In this document: one piece after another, positions 17,715 through 26,074 of the stretch
Numbering within the stretch: the first letter of the stretch is position 1
Layout of the letters: the number at the start of each line of letters is the position of its first letter
Source: Hyphomicrobiales bacterium
Lineage (GTDB): Bacteria; Pseudomonadota; Alphaproteobacteria; Rhizobiales; JAJFHB01
Direction: 5' to 3'
Length of the DNA stretch: 64,000 nt
Assembly (NCBI GenBank): GCA_021775755.1
Contig: JAJFHE010000050.1
Coordinates: 248,001 to 312,000, forward strand
The notes under the pieces: generated by a model
Told to the model about the DNA's origin: nothing
Seen by the model: the letters and a program-made list of their open reading frames with translations, nothing else
The model's database searches: none
Translations under genes and position numbers: made by a program

Positions 17715-18476
17715 CTAGAATGCGGTCATGCGTTTCGTTGTTTCCGGGTCCAGAAGACCGGCCGTCGTCACGTCGGTTTCAAGGCCAAGCGCTCGAGGCA
17801 CATCCGTGAGCGCCGTCTGGTTGAGGACGCGTTTCATGGCGCGGACGGAAAACGGCGGCAGGCCGGCGAGTTTGCGAGCCACTTCGCGTGCCTCCTCAAG
17901 CAGCTTGCCATCGGCGGCAACTCGCCACGCCACGCCATACTCCAGCAGGGTCTTTGCGTCGTAGCGCTCACCGAAATAAAGCATCTCGCGCGCCCGGTTG
18001 AGGCCGACGAGTGCCGGCAGGATCGATGTGACGCCGCCGGTGACAAAGACATTCAACGCGACTTCGGGGAAAAAGCCTTTGGCGCTTTCGCCCCAGATCG
18101 GAAAGTCGCAATTCATCGCCCATTCAAAGCCACCGCCCGCGGCCCAGCCGTTTATGGCGCCGACGACCGGGTTGCGGCCAAGGACAATGGCGTGGGTCGC
18201 GCGCTGTATGGCATCGACGGCGGTGCGGGCTTCGATTTCGTTTTGCGGTGTGAAATAGTCCTTGCGGTCATCGCCGGCGCAGAACGCACGGCCCGTGCCC
18301 GTAAACACGATGGCGCGTGTTTCGGGGTCGGCGTTGGCATCCTCGAAGGCGCAGGCCACATCGTCGATCAACGCCAGATTCATGGCGTTCAGGCTGTCCG
18401 GCCGGTTGAGGGAGATGGTTCGGACGCCGTCGCCGTTGTATTCGCTCAGGACCGTTTCATAGGTGTGGTCGCTCAT
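17715..18476 (-). CDS. enoyl-CoA hydratase/isomerase family protein
   Basis: 253 residues of the crotonase superfamily, which stabilises acyl-CoA enolates. The oxyanion-hole segments are RAIVFTGTGRAFCAGDDRKDYF and NPVVGAINGWAAGGGFEWAMNCDFPIW. The first of the usual catalytic Glu positions falls in the GVTSILPALVG region, where no acidic residue stands, so the reaction may be isomerisation, dehalogenation or hydrolysis rather than hydration. Downstream on the same strand is a small membrane protein; upstream, 48 bases away, is an isochorismatase-family gene. Confidence 0.86.
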   Translation of the reverse strand: MSDHTYETVLSEYNGDGVRTISLNRPDSLNAMNLALIDDVACAFEDANADPETRAIVFTGTGRAFCAGDDRKDYFTPQNEIEARTAVDAIQRATHAIVLGRNPVVGAINGWAAGGGFEWAMNCDFPIWGESAKGFFPEVALNVFVTGGVTSILPALVGLNRAREMLYFGERYDAKTLLEYGVAWRVAADGKLLEEAREVARKLAGLPPFSVRAMKRVLNQTALTDVPRALGLETDVTTAGLLDPETTKRMTAF

Positions 18477-18524
18477 TGTCCGTTCCTTACAATGCGTTTG
18501 GGTTTGTTCAGTCGCTGTTGTCGT

Positions 18525-19208
18525 TCAACCGGTCATCAACGCTATGACATCGCCTGATCTGACCGTTGTGCCAAAAACGCCTCCAGGCTTGCGCACGAGG
18601 GCCAGAGCAGCGTCATGGATGTCCTGGCTGGAGGTGCCGACGCAGTCTTCAACAACACAGCAGTCATAACCGCGGTCGAGTGCTTCGCGCAGGCACGACG
18701 TCACGCAGCAATCGGTCGTCACTCCGGTCAGGATGACATTCTTGATGTTCCAGGCGCGCAACTGATCATCAATGTCCGTGCTTGCAAAGGCGCCATAGGT
18801 CGTCTTGTCGAAGACCGGCTCTCCCAGCTCCGGCGCGAGCTGTTCCACGATGTTCCAGCCGGGGTCGCCGCGGATCAGCCCCCTGCCCCTTGGCCCCTCG
18901 TTACCAATGCCGTGCCCTTCCGCCCCGTCAGCCTCGTGCTTCCAGGGCTGCAGATCCGAGAGGTCCGGCGCATATCCTTCGCGCGTATGCGCAATGTGGC
19001 AGCCCCACCCGCGCGCGGCCCGCAGAACTTTCTCCAGCGGCGCAATGGCAGCGTTGAGCAGCGTCATATCGGCACCCAGGACAGACATGTAGCCGCCATC
19101 GCTGCAGAAATCATGCTGCATATCGATGACCAGCAGAACCGTGTCGGCGGGCGACAGGGTGCCGACCTGGGGGAACGGGATCGGGTCGCCGGGGATTTTC
19201 GCTGCCAT
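18525..19208 (-). CDS. isochorismatase-family cysteine hydrolase
   Basis: 227 residues. The Asp-Lys-Cys triad is visible: Asp29 in LLVIDMQHDF, Lys135 in VFDKTTYGAF and Cys168 in GVTTDCCVTSCLREA. The family hydrolyses amides or enol ethers such as ureidoacrylate, biuret, nicotinamide and N-carbamoylsarcosine. The length and the FxxTDIDDQLRAW pattern resemble amidohydrolases of the RutB/biuret hydrolase group, but the substrate is not determined. The start at 19208 is preceded by GGAG; the longer frame adds 21 residues before it. It lies directly upstream of the enoyl-CoA hydratase on the same strand. Confidence 0.87.
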   Translation of the reverse strand: MAAKIPGDPIPFPQVGTLSPADTVLLVIDMQHDFCSDGGYMSVLGADMTLLNAAIAPLEKVLRAARGWGCHIAHTREGYAPDLSDLQPWKHEADGAEGHGIGNEGPRGRGLIRGDPGWNIVEQLAPELGEPVFDKTTYGAFASTDIDDQLRAWNIKNVILTGVTTDCCVTSCLREALDRGYDCCVVEDCVGTSSQDIHDAALALVRKPGGVFGTTVRSGDVIALMTG

Positions 19209-19293
19209 GAGGGACTCCGATTGAAGTGAGTGCTCAGGGTGAACGGTACACCCCCAAAATGACGGCGACAATCGCGCTTATCCGCTTGAACTG

Positions 19294-19836
19294 TCAGCGT
19301 TCCCAGTAAATCTGCACTGCATAGATATGCGTCCCGCGCTGTACGACGCCGGTTGAAACGAAGCGGTAATCGCGACGCATGAGATTGCGCCGGTGACCGG
19401 TACTGTCGAGCCACTGCTGGAAAAGACCACGTGCCTTCGCGGTATCTGCCGGCGCGTCACCGCGCGCCCGGGCGGCGTTTTCGGCAAAGGACCCGCGCTC
19501 GTAGCCGGCGAAAGCCTCAAAACGCTGGCGGAAGCGGTAGCCGCTTGGCGAATGGTGGCCAACATAATTGCCGTTCAACATATCGAGTGCCTGCGCATGC
19601 GCCGCGGTAAGGACCAGTTCGCTCGGCGCAAGGGCGCCCCGGCCCGCCGCGGCGCGTTCAGCGGAGGCCAGGCCGTTGAGCTGGCGTTCCAGGTCGGGGC
19701 GGAACTGGATGTTCGCAGGAGGGCTGGCGATCAAGGCGGTGGCGTAGTCGCGGTAGGCCGCGGAGGCCCAGGCGAGCGACACTACAATCGTGCAAAAGGC
19801 GGCAGCGGCGGCCAGGCAGATCGGGAGAAGGCGCAT
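19294..19836 (-). CDS. exported CAP (SCP/PR-1) domain protein
   Basis: 180 residues with an N-terminal signal or anchor (MRLLPICLAAAAAFCTIVVSLAWASA). The CAP domain shows HAQALDMLNGNYVGHHSPSG (first His), the FAENAARARGD segment (His usually replaced in bacteria), and the second signature WLDSTGHRRNLMRRDYRFVSTGVVQRG followed by YAVQIYWER. Bacterial CAP proteins are secreted and bind lipids or act in the envelope; their activity is poorly known. It is immediately downstream of the DUF2235/lysin pair on the same strand, 52 bases beyond it, and may belong with them. Confidence 0.85.
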   Translation of the reverse strand: MRLLPICLAAAAAFCTIVVSLAWASAAYRDYATALIASPPANIQFRPDLERQLNGLASAERAAAGRGALAPSELVLTAAHAQALDMLNGNYVGHHSPSGYRFRQRFEAFAGYERGSFAENAARARGDAPADTAKARGLFQQWLDSTGHRRNLMRRDYRFVSTGVVQRGTHIYAVQIYWER

Positions 19837-19888
19837 AACAATCCGGTTTCCGGTTTCATGTGACCGGTAACGGAACCGGCAGATGTTC

Positions 19889-22093
19889 CTAGTCCGAAAT
19901 CCGGGTGACTGTCACCTCCGCCGTGCCGTGATTGTAGCCGGTCTCCCATGTGTAGGCGAAGCTCCAGTCCTGCCAGAGACCAAAACACAGGCCACAGACC
20001 GTGTCGTTCACGAAGAGGAACAGTTCGCCATCCCGCTCGGCTGTGAATTTGTGCGGACCTTCGCCGATCCCAAAGCGCTGCTTGCCGGTATTGCCGACGC
20101 GTCCCATGAGCCGGTACCAGGGTTCGCTCCAGGAACGGCGCGCAGGCGCAAACAAAATCAGTTCCGCTGTTCCCCACCACGCGGTAAAGCCTTCCGGGGA
20201 TGCGGGAATGCGGCCGTCGCGCCAATCGTAGGTCGTGGCGGGGGTAGTGGGTGATACCGAAACAAGATACCGGGCCCCCTCTTCCAGCATGATACCGGTT
20301 GCAAGACACGGATTGTCGGCTTCAAAGGGAATCGGAACCGGTTCCTCCTTGCTTTTTACAAGCACCGTTGTCCGGTCGGATATTTCGCAAATGTTACCGG
20401 TGGTGGTCCTGATTTCGAAGGCGATCCGGTTTGCCAAGCCGAATACGACAACCGCTGCAACGAGAAATGCGATCAGCGACAAACTGAGAGAAAGCCTGTC
20501 GCGTGCCTTCGGGCTCAGGAGGTTGCGCATTGCGTGCGGGAAACTGCCATTCCATACGGGTGGCGAGCGCCCGGTGTCCTTGATGTGTGCCCAGGCCAGG
20601 AAAGCGCGTATTTGTGTCAGATTTCCCCAATGGTACTTCGCGTACATCAGCACGATGAAGATCACGGCAAACCAGAACAAAAACACCGGATTCTGGCGTA
20701 GCGCATCGATCCAGTCCGCGAGGAACTGCGGGATGAACACGGACAAAAGCTTTAGCACCGGGTCGAGAACGCATCTCAATCCGCCCTGACAGGCGCCGTC
20801 GGGAATCCAATCAAGGAAGAAACGCGATGCCGCAAGGGTCAGCGTGGCGATGAGGATGGCAAAGTAGAGCCAGCGACGCTTGTAGATAACGTCCTGGGCG
20901 CGCTCCATCGCATTGACCCGGTCCTTGGCCTGTGCCGGCGTTTCGACAAAGCCGAGCGGCTTGCCCCTGGGTCGCTTGACGCCTTTCGTTGGCGGCGTGG
21001 CGACGATTTCAAACTCTTCGGACAGGCCCGTCGGCGAATAGGGCACGACCCGTTCACCGATCCTTTCAAGCGCGCTTTCGTGGATTTTGGGGCGGGTCAC
21101 GAAAACCTTGTTTATGCCGTCGTTACACAGGCTTGACAGCAGACGGGGGCGGTAACGGTAATAGGCACCCAGTCCCGAACGCGAATCGTGCAATGTCCCG
21201 TGCGCATTGGCGAGATCGGCGATGCGCTGGCGCTCTCCCTCGATGAATTTCAACTGGTGCGGGCTCGCCTCGACCTTGGCGATCATCCAGTCGAGTGTAA
21301 CATGGGCGAGTTCGTCCTTTGCATATCCACCACCAACATCGGAGTGCACCCCGCAAAACCAGACCTGTTCGATGCGTTCATCCTCTCCCGAAGCGTCTTT
21401 TTCTTCCGTCTCTTCGTTCCAGATGAGCGGAAAAAATGTCTGGCGTTCTTCGTCAAGGGCAAGTGCCTGACAGGCTTTGTGCACGCCGGGCATCAGGTCC
21501 TGATCTGGAAATCGCAGAGGATGGAGAAAAATATCCCAGGCGCGCGCCAGTTCATCGATCGGCAACGCATACGCGGCAACGGTATCCCACACACCGAGGA
21601 ACTCGATATCAGGAACAACGCCTTTTTCAGGAGTAACCTTCTCAATTCCCAACTTGTTCCGGATCCACTCTTTTATGCGATGCTCAAAGTGCACTTTCCG
21701 GAAAACATCGTATTGATCCAATGCCTTTTTATGAAGGTCGGCCTCGTTCCTGAACTCCCCGACCAAACCAGATGCGCCGATGAATCCGGCCAGCGTTCGC
21801 ACGGTGAACGCGCCGCGGCTGAAGCCGAACATGTAGATCCGGTCACCATCATTATAGTTACGGCAAAGGTACTCATAGAGCTGGAGGACGTTGCGCTTCA
21901 ATCCCCAGCCGAACACGCCGCCGATCAACTTGAGGGGCAGGAACTCCTGACTGCCGACACCGTCGTCGTAAAGCGCAATCTGATCGCCGTTGTTGAGCTG
22001 TAGCGTGCGGTAAAGCCGCCAGACGTTTGTCTTGTTGGCCTTGGCGGCGCTGTTGCCAGTTCCGTCGGACAGCAGGATGATATTTTTCGACAT
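19889..22093 (-). CDS. DUF2235 phospholipase-like alpha/beta hydrolase with membrane segments
   Basis: 734 residues. The DUF2235 domain (about 1-340) begins MSKNIILLSDGTGNSAA, has the nucleophile elbow YMFGFSRGAFTVRTLAG with Ser92, and an acidic motif FCGVHSDVGGGYAKDEL. This domain is shared with Tle1-type phospholipase effectors. Three hydrophobic helices follow (about 415-435, 485-505 and 545-570), then a beta-rich C-terminal region of about 150 residues with no recognised match. It lacks a signal peptide. The start at 22093 places the domain at the very N terminus; the longer frame is less likely. The lysin gene lies 88 bases upstream on the same strand. No type VI secretion gene is nearby. 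Confidence 0.85.
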   Translation of the reverse strand: MSKNIILLSDGTGNSAAKANKTNVWRLYRTLQLNNGDQIALYDDGVGSQEFLPLKLIGGVFGWGLKRNVLQLYEYLCRNYNDGDRIYMFGFSRGAFTVRTLAGFIGASGLVGEFRNEADLHKKALDQYDVFRKVHFEHRIKEWIRNKLGIEKVTPEKGVVPDIEFLGVWDTVAAYALPIDELARAWDIFLHPLRFPDQDLMPGVHKACQALALDEERQTFFPLIWNEETEEKDASGEDERIEQVWFCGVHSDVGGGYAKDELAHVTLDWMIAKVEASPHQLKFIEGERQRIADLANAHGTLHDSRSGLGAYYRYRPRLLSSLCNDGINKVFVTRPKIHESALERIGERVVPYSPTGLSEEFEIVATPPTKGVKRPRGKPLGFVETPAQAKDRVNAMERAQDVIYKRRWLYFAILIATLTLAASRFFLDWIPDGACQGGLRCVLDPVLKLLSVFIPQFLADWIDALRQNPVFLFWFAVIFIVLMYAKYHWGNLTQIRAFLAWAHIKDTGRSPPVWNGSFPHAMRNLLSPKARDRLSLSLSLIAFLVAAVVVFGLANRIAFEIRTTTGNICEISDRTTVLVKSKEEPVPIPFEADNPCLATGIMLEEGARYLVSVSPTTPATTYDWRDGRIPASPEGFTAWWGTAELILFAPARRSWSEPWYRLMGRVGNTGKQRFGIGEGPHKFTAERDGELFLFVNDTVCGLCFGLWQDWSFAYTWETGYNHGTAEVTVTRISD

Positions 22094-22180
22094 GGCCCGA
22101 GCCCCCGGTGTTGTCAAATCTGCGTTTTCGGTCAGCGCCCCCGCGGCGGTGCAATCCACCGCTGCGGCTGGCTTACCCTT

Positions 22181-22750
22181 TCAGCTCCTCAGTTTGGCGA
22201 TCCACTTGTCGATCTTGCCGAGAACACCCCAACCCGCCAGTGCTCCAAACAATGGCTGCGCGGCCTGAACGGTTGTGTCGAGAGTGGTAATGTTTTCGGG
22301 ATTTGCAGGTATCAGCGCTGTAATCCCCGCGGCAATTGGCGCTGCTGCGGGAAAGATTATTGGAATGACGCTGGTCGCGAGCAAACCGATGATACCGAGC
22401 GCGGTTTTGCGGCCATTGAGTGCCTTGCCGATGCCTTCACCCAGAGCACCGTTTACCGGTGTCAGAGGTTCTACTTCGGGGGGCGGCGGTGGCGGGGGCG
22501 GCGGAGCCACCGGTTGAGAGGTCGCGCCAAGCTGCGCGGCAACGCCGGCGAGCGCCTGCAATATGGCGCCAAAATCCGTGGTGGCACCTGCCTGCGGTAC
22601 TTGCGGCTGTGCCGGTTGCGCGGCGATACCACCTTCAGCCTTCAACTTCTGTATGGTCTGGGCGAGCTCGGCAGCCTGGGTCAGGATCGAAACGAGGTCG
22701 GAAATGTTTGTCGTCTTGCCGCCGGCGGCGGGATCGGTGGTGTCACTCAT
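22181..22750 (-). CDS. nested in-frame product: Pro-rich holin-like C-terminal protein (possible)
   Basis: Inside the lysin frame, codon 397 is an ATG (22750) with GGAGGA six bases upstream (22757-22762), a better ribosome site than most real starts here. Translation from it would give 189 residues: MSDTTDPAAGGKTTN, a helical AELAQTIQKL segment, a nine-proline run, and then two hydrophobic stretches (LGIIGLLATSVIPIIF and PIAAGITALIP) with a basic end IDKWIAKLRS. This looks like a small membrane protein able to act as a holin or spanin-like partner of the enzyme half. It may instead only be an artefact of a past gene fusion. Confidence 0.45.
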   Translation of the reverse strand: MSDTTDPAAGGKTTNISDLVSILTQAAELAQTIQKLKAEGGIAAQPAQPQVPQAGATTDFGAILQALAGVAAQLGATSQPVAPPPPPPPPPEVEPLTPVNGALGEGIGKALNGRKTALGIIGLLATSVIPIIFPAAAPIAAGITALIPANPENITTLDTTVQAAQPLFGALAGWGVLGKIDKWIAKLRS

Positions 22751-23938
22751 GATGGTTCCTCCGGTCGCTGGTTGAATATGTGGTGTAGGTGCCGGCGTTG
22801 CGCCGACGAGGCCGAGCGCGCCGGATTCGATGTCGAAAAGGCGATTGAGCCAGCCCTTGCCGTACTTCCAGAACTTCGAAAGTCCACGATAGTAGTTCTC
22901 ATAAATGTCGCTGTAGCTCTCGACCGCGCGGCGTTCGTCTACGGCGCGGCTCGCGGCAAGCGTATTCGGGCCGACCTGCCCGTCGATGGCGATCTGCTGG
23001 CCCTGCGCCACGAGAGTGCGCTGCAGGAACTTGGCGCCACGGCCCGGTCCGGAGTTAACGCCCGCGTTGTAAGTCATGAGCGCCAGCGCCAATGGCATCT
23101 CATCGCATCGCAGTTTGCGCCAGTAGTTTGCAAAGAAGATGCGCCGGGCTTCGTCTTCGGTGAGATTGCGAACGTCATCGACGCTGACAGGAGTACCGCG
23201 CCAGCGCCGCAACGTGTCGATGGTGATGCCCATATTGGTGGCGCCGCCCGGGTCGTCCGGATCATTAACAAAGCCGCCCTCCCACTTCGCGATAAACGGG
23301 TGGGAGGTTTCGAATGCCGGCGTCGGCGCGCCTGCCGGTGGCGCAGCCATGGCTGCCCCTGCTCCGGCCTGAGGCTCGCCGATGGGATCTGCGTGCCCCT
23401 TGACGCTCGACCAGTCGACACCGGCCGCCAGATCTTCCGGCGCCAGATCGAGCTCAAAGTGCATGGCGTCCTTGACGTTCCTCCAGTGCCCGCCCCATTC
23501 GAAAACCTTCTTGCCTTCGGTGGTTACGATGGCCACTGCATCGGCGATCATTTCCGGCGTCATGTCGGTATCGGCGAGATGCTGTTTGACGTCTGTCGCC
23601 CGCTCGGCTTGCGTTGCCTTGTCTGAAAACCGTACAGGCCGTTTGTCCGGCGTCTCGATGAATGGATTGGTTTTCCAGTTGATGTCGAGGGCGATGCCGT
23701 AAGAATGCAGGCTCTTGCCACTGCCGCCGGTAATCGTTCTGCAGTTGTAGCTGTCCGTGTCAGCAAGCCTGATGTTGTAGTCATGGTGATTGAGTACGGT
23801 GGCAAGCGCCTTCCAGGCGCCTTGCGTGGGCGGTGCGACACGGATCAGATCCGGCCCGAAAGATATCGTCACCATGTCTGTTTCGCGGCACTCATACTGT
23901 TTCCAGGCCGCCCGGAGCTTGGTCGTCGTCAGTCCCAT
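22181..23938 (-). CDS. two-domain peptidoglycan hydrolase (M15 peptidase + GH108 muramidase) with membrane tail
   Basis: 585 residues. An M15 D,D-/L,D-peptidase-like domain (about 40-165) carries the zinc ligands His78 and Asp85 in SLHSYGIALDIN and His160 in DAMHFELD. A GH108 muramidase domain follows (about 210-330) with catalytic Glu220 in KWEGGFVNDP, then a PG-binding-3-like part (YNAGVNSGPGRGAKFLQRTL). The tail is Pro-rich (a run of nine Pro) and ends in hydrophobic helices. There is no signal peptide, as in phage endolysins. GAGAGGA precedes the ATG at 23938. A second ribosome site and ATG lie in frame at 22750. Likely derived from a phage lysis cassette or a contact-dependent effector. 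Confidence 0.88.
   Translation of the reverse strand: MGLTTTKLRAAWKQYECRETDMVTISFGPDLIRVAPPTQGAWKALATVLNHHDYNIRLADTDSYNCRTITGGSGKSLHSYGIALDINWKTNPFIETPDKRPVRFSDKATQAERATDVKQHLADTDMTPEMIADAVAIVTTEGKKVFEWGGHWRNVKDAMHFELDLAPEDLAAGVDWSSVKGHADPIGEPQAGAGAAMAAPPAGAPTPAFETSHPFIAKWEGGFVNDPDDPGGATNMGITIDTLRRWRGTPVSVDDVRNLTEDEARRIFFANYWRKLRCDEMPLALALMTYNAGVNSGPGRGAKFLQRTLVAQGQQIAIDGQVGPNTLAASRAVDERRAVESYSDIYENYYRGLSKFWKYGKGWLNRLFDIESGALGLVGATPAPTPHIQPATGGTIMSDTTDPAAGGKTTNISDLVSILTQAAELAQTIQKLKAEGGIAAQPAQPQVPQAGATTDFGAILQALAGVAAQLGATSQPVAPPPPPPPPPEVEPLTPVNGALGEGIGKALNGRKTALGIIGLLATSVIPIIFPAAAPIAAGITALIPANPENITTLDTTVQAAQPLFGALAGWGVLGKIDKWIAKLRS
22757..22762 (-). promoter_or_regulatory. internal ribosome binding site in the lysin gene
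   Basis: GGAGGA on the minus strand, six bases before an in-frame ATG at 22750. It decides the proposed nested start. Confidence 0.5.
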
Positions 23939-24225
23939 GGGATCCTCTCTTTTGTGGTGTCTTCTTTTCCTTTCCGCCCAGCGGTGATTTGAGGACACGA
24001 ACCGGCCCCCTCGCCTTGCGGCGAGACGGTTCTCGATCCATGACAAAGGATCCGTCGGATTGTCCGTGACGGCTTTGCCTATTTGCCCTAGGGGATCATC
24101 TTGACGGGTTTTCGTGAAATTACAAGCACTTGGCCGCAACCACCGGTTGACCGCGCCTTGTATTCACCTAACGTTGCGCAAGCAGCCTTACGTGATCGCT
24201 ACTGCGCAAATGCGGCCTAAACGGC
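23939..24225. other. 287-base intergenic stretch upstream of the lysin gene
   Basis: The lysin frame remains open to 24139, but no good ribosome site or domain is seen before 23938. The rest holds the end region of the TPR-sulfotransferase transcript and presumably a promoter for the lysin gene. No repeat or RNA gene is seen. Confidence 0.4.
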
Positions 24226-25905
24226 TTAAGCCGCGTTGTCGATCACTTGCTTCAGAGGCGCCAGTTCCTCTTCGAACTCGCGCCAACGGCCGACGGAAGA
24301 TTTGTAGATCGGCTGGCGCACCTGCATCTGGCTGGCGGTAAGGACGCCGCGTTCGTTTTCGTTGAACTTGAGACAGGCGTCATCCCAGCGGAGACCGAGA
24401 TGCGCAATAATCGCGCGGCTTATGCTCTCCTGATCGGCGATCATGTCTTCATACCGGACATCAAGAATGCGCCCGGGAAGAACCGCATGCCAGTGCGCCA
24501 TGATGCGCTGGTACTCAGTGTAGAAGTGGCCAAGGTGTTCCAGATCATTGGTGAAGGACAGAGTTTTCACATCGCCGAAATACTGGAAGTAGCACGACAG
24601 GCACGTATCCATCGGATCGCGGTGACAATGCACGATGGAGGCGTTCGGGAAGAGGATGGATATCAGACCGGCATGGAAAAAGTTGAAGGGGTTCTTGTCG
24701 GTAAACCTCGCGTCATCAGCAAACCGGCCGCGCATGTGGGAAAGATACTGATCGCCGATCGGCGTGAGTTGCTGCGGTTCGATGCGGGAAACATCGGCGG
24801 GATAGCGAAGCCCGCCCGATGTATTGCGCAAAAGCGCTTCGACAAGCTGCGTCATCTTGCGTTCTTCGCCACCTGCCCCGACTTCGGGATGGCTTGAGAT
24901 AATCTGTTCGACGAGCGTCGTGCCGGAGCGCGGCATGCCGATTATGAATATCGGCGCATCGGTGCCGGTTCCAGCATCGTTCAACGTTTCGAATACTTCC
25001 GGCGTAAATGAGGCGATCGACAGATCGACGACGCTGCTGAGCGCTCCGGGGTTGTACTCGCCGATGGCGCGCAGCACATCGTTGCCTTCGCGGTAAAGCT
25101 CAAAAGCATCCTGGGAACGCTTCTGCTTGTGTAGAAGACGCGCCGCGGCAAAATAGGCGCCGGCGCGTTGCTCTTCATCCAGTGCATTATCTACAGCCAG
25201 TTTCCTCAGACGCTGAATCGACTGCTCCATTTCATCGATGGTTTCTCCCATCGCGGCAAGACGGAAGTGTGACTCGATCAGTTTGGGGTTGAGGTCCACG
25301 GCGCGCTCGAAGGCGGCACGCGCATTTGCGAAATCCCCCAGCGTTTGATGCTGAATGCCTTTTTGATGGAACGCGTGCGAGTTCGCCGGATCACGCTCGA
25401 TCGCTGCGTCGAAGATCGCAAGGGCGTCTTCCGGTCGCTCCAGATTGTGTAGCGTGCGGCCAACGTAAATCAGTGTGGCGAGATGGTCCGGCTTAAGTCC
25501 GAGCGCCTTCTTGAACGCAATCAAGGCGGCGTCGAATTGCTGCAGTTTGAACAGGCACCGCCCGAAGCGCCGCCAGGCGAGAAAATCCTGCGGCGCCAGT
25601 GTCACGGCCTGCTTGAAACACTGATAGGCTTCCTGATAACGGTTCTGCTGCTCCAGAATGGTGGCAAGCGCAATGTAAGCGTGCGCCTGATCGGGGTTGT
25701 CCTGGACGATCTGACGGCAGATGTTGCCGGCTTCATCGAGTTTGCCGCGGGCGCGCATGCCTTCGGCCATTTGCAGGAGTGCGGCAACGTTCTGTTTGCC
25801 GTGCTCTGAGCTGTGCGGCGCACTGGCGGTTCGCGCGGCGCGCTTCATGCGGCGCCGTTCGGCCCGGTTCGATGCGCCGGATAAGGCTTGACCCTGTTTC
25901 AACAT
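24226..25905 (-). CDS. TPR-repeat sulfotransferase
   Basis: 559 residues. A basic N-terminal part (RAERRRMKRAARTA) leads to about six TPR units (about 40-270; for example QAHAYIALATILEQQNRYQEA and SHAFHQKGIQHQTLGDFANA). A sulfotransferase domain follows with IFIIGMPRSGTTLVEQIISSHPEV (5'-phosphosulfate loop) and IVHCHRDPMDTCLSCYF (3'-phosphate-binding segment). Such TPR-linked enzymes resemble tyrosylprotein sulfotransferases and are common in marine alphaproteobacteria; the acceptor is unknown. No signal is present. It diverges from the DddP-like gene across a region with a CtrA-type box. Confidence 0.9.
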   Translation of the reverse strand: MLKQGQALSGASNRAERRRMKRAARTASAPHSSEHGKQNVAALLQMAEGMRARGKLDEAGNICRQIVQDNPDQAHAYIALATILEQQNRYQEAYQCFKQAVTLAPQDFLAWRRFGRCLFKLQQFDAALIAFKKALGLKPDHLATLIYVGRTLHNLERPEDALAIFDAAIERDPANSHAFHQKGIQHQTLGDFANARAAFERAVDLNPKLIESHFRLAAMGETIDEMEQSIQRLRKLAVDNALDEEQRAGAYFAAARLLHKQKRSQDAFELYREGNDVLRAIGEYNPGALSSVVDLSIASFTPEVFETLNDAGTGTDAPIFIIGMPRSGTTLVEQIISSHPEVGAGGEERKMTQLVEALLRNTSGGLRYPADVSRIEPQQLTPIGDQYLSHMRGRFADDARFTDKNPFNFFHAGLISILFPNASIVHCHRDPMDTCLSCYFQYFGDVKTLSFTNDLEHLGHFYTEYQRIMAHWHAVLPGRILDVRYEDMIADQESISRAIIAHLGLRWDDACLKFNENERGVLTASQMQVRQPIYKSSVGRWREFEEELAPLKQVIDNAA

Positions 25906-25957
25906 AATCGACCCCGTGCAGACAAATCTCCGTAAGCACCATCCATGGGCGATTCGT

Positions 25958-25984
25958 TTAAGAATGCGTTAACCAGTGTTAACG
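25958..25984. promoter_or_regulatory. putative CtrA box and overlapping palindrome
   Basis: TTAA (25958-25961), seven bases, TTAA (25969-25972) fits the CtrA consensus TTAA-N7-TTAA. It overlaps a perfect palindrome with arms CGTTAAC (25967-25973) and GTTAACG (25978-25984) around CAGT. It lies 53 bases before the TPR-sulfotransferase start and 91 bases before the DddP-like start, so it could affect either. Confidence 0.45.
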
Positions 25985-26074
25985 GGCGGCAACCAACTCC
26001 TGAATTTTATTCGCTTGCGGGACAGGAGGCGCGGGATTACCGCAGATGAGGTTGAAAGTGTTGGGGTGCTGGAA

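Noticed and set aside
22514-23626. 370-codon plus-strand open frame opposite the lysin gene
   Set aside because: The minus strand encodes intact M15 and GH108 motifs; the antisense frame has none.
19889-23938. Assignment to a type VI secretion effector set
   Set aside because: No VgrG, PAAR, Hcp or immunity gene is visible, so the DUF2235 fold alone does not support it.
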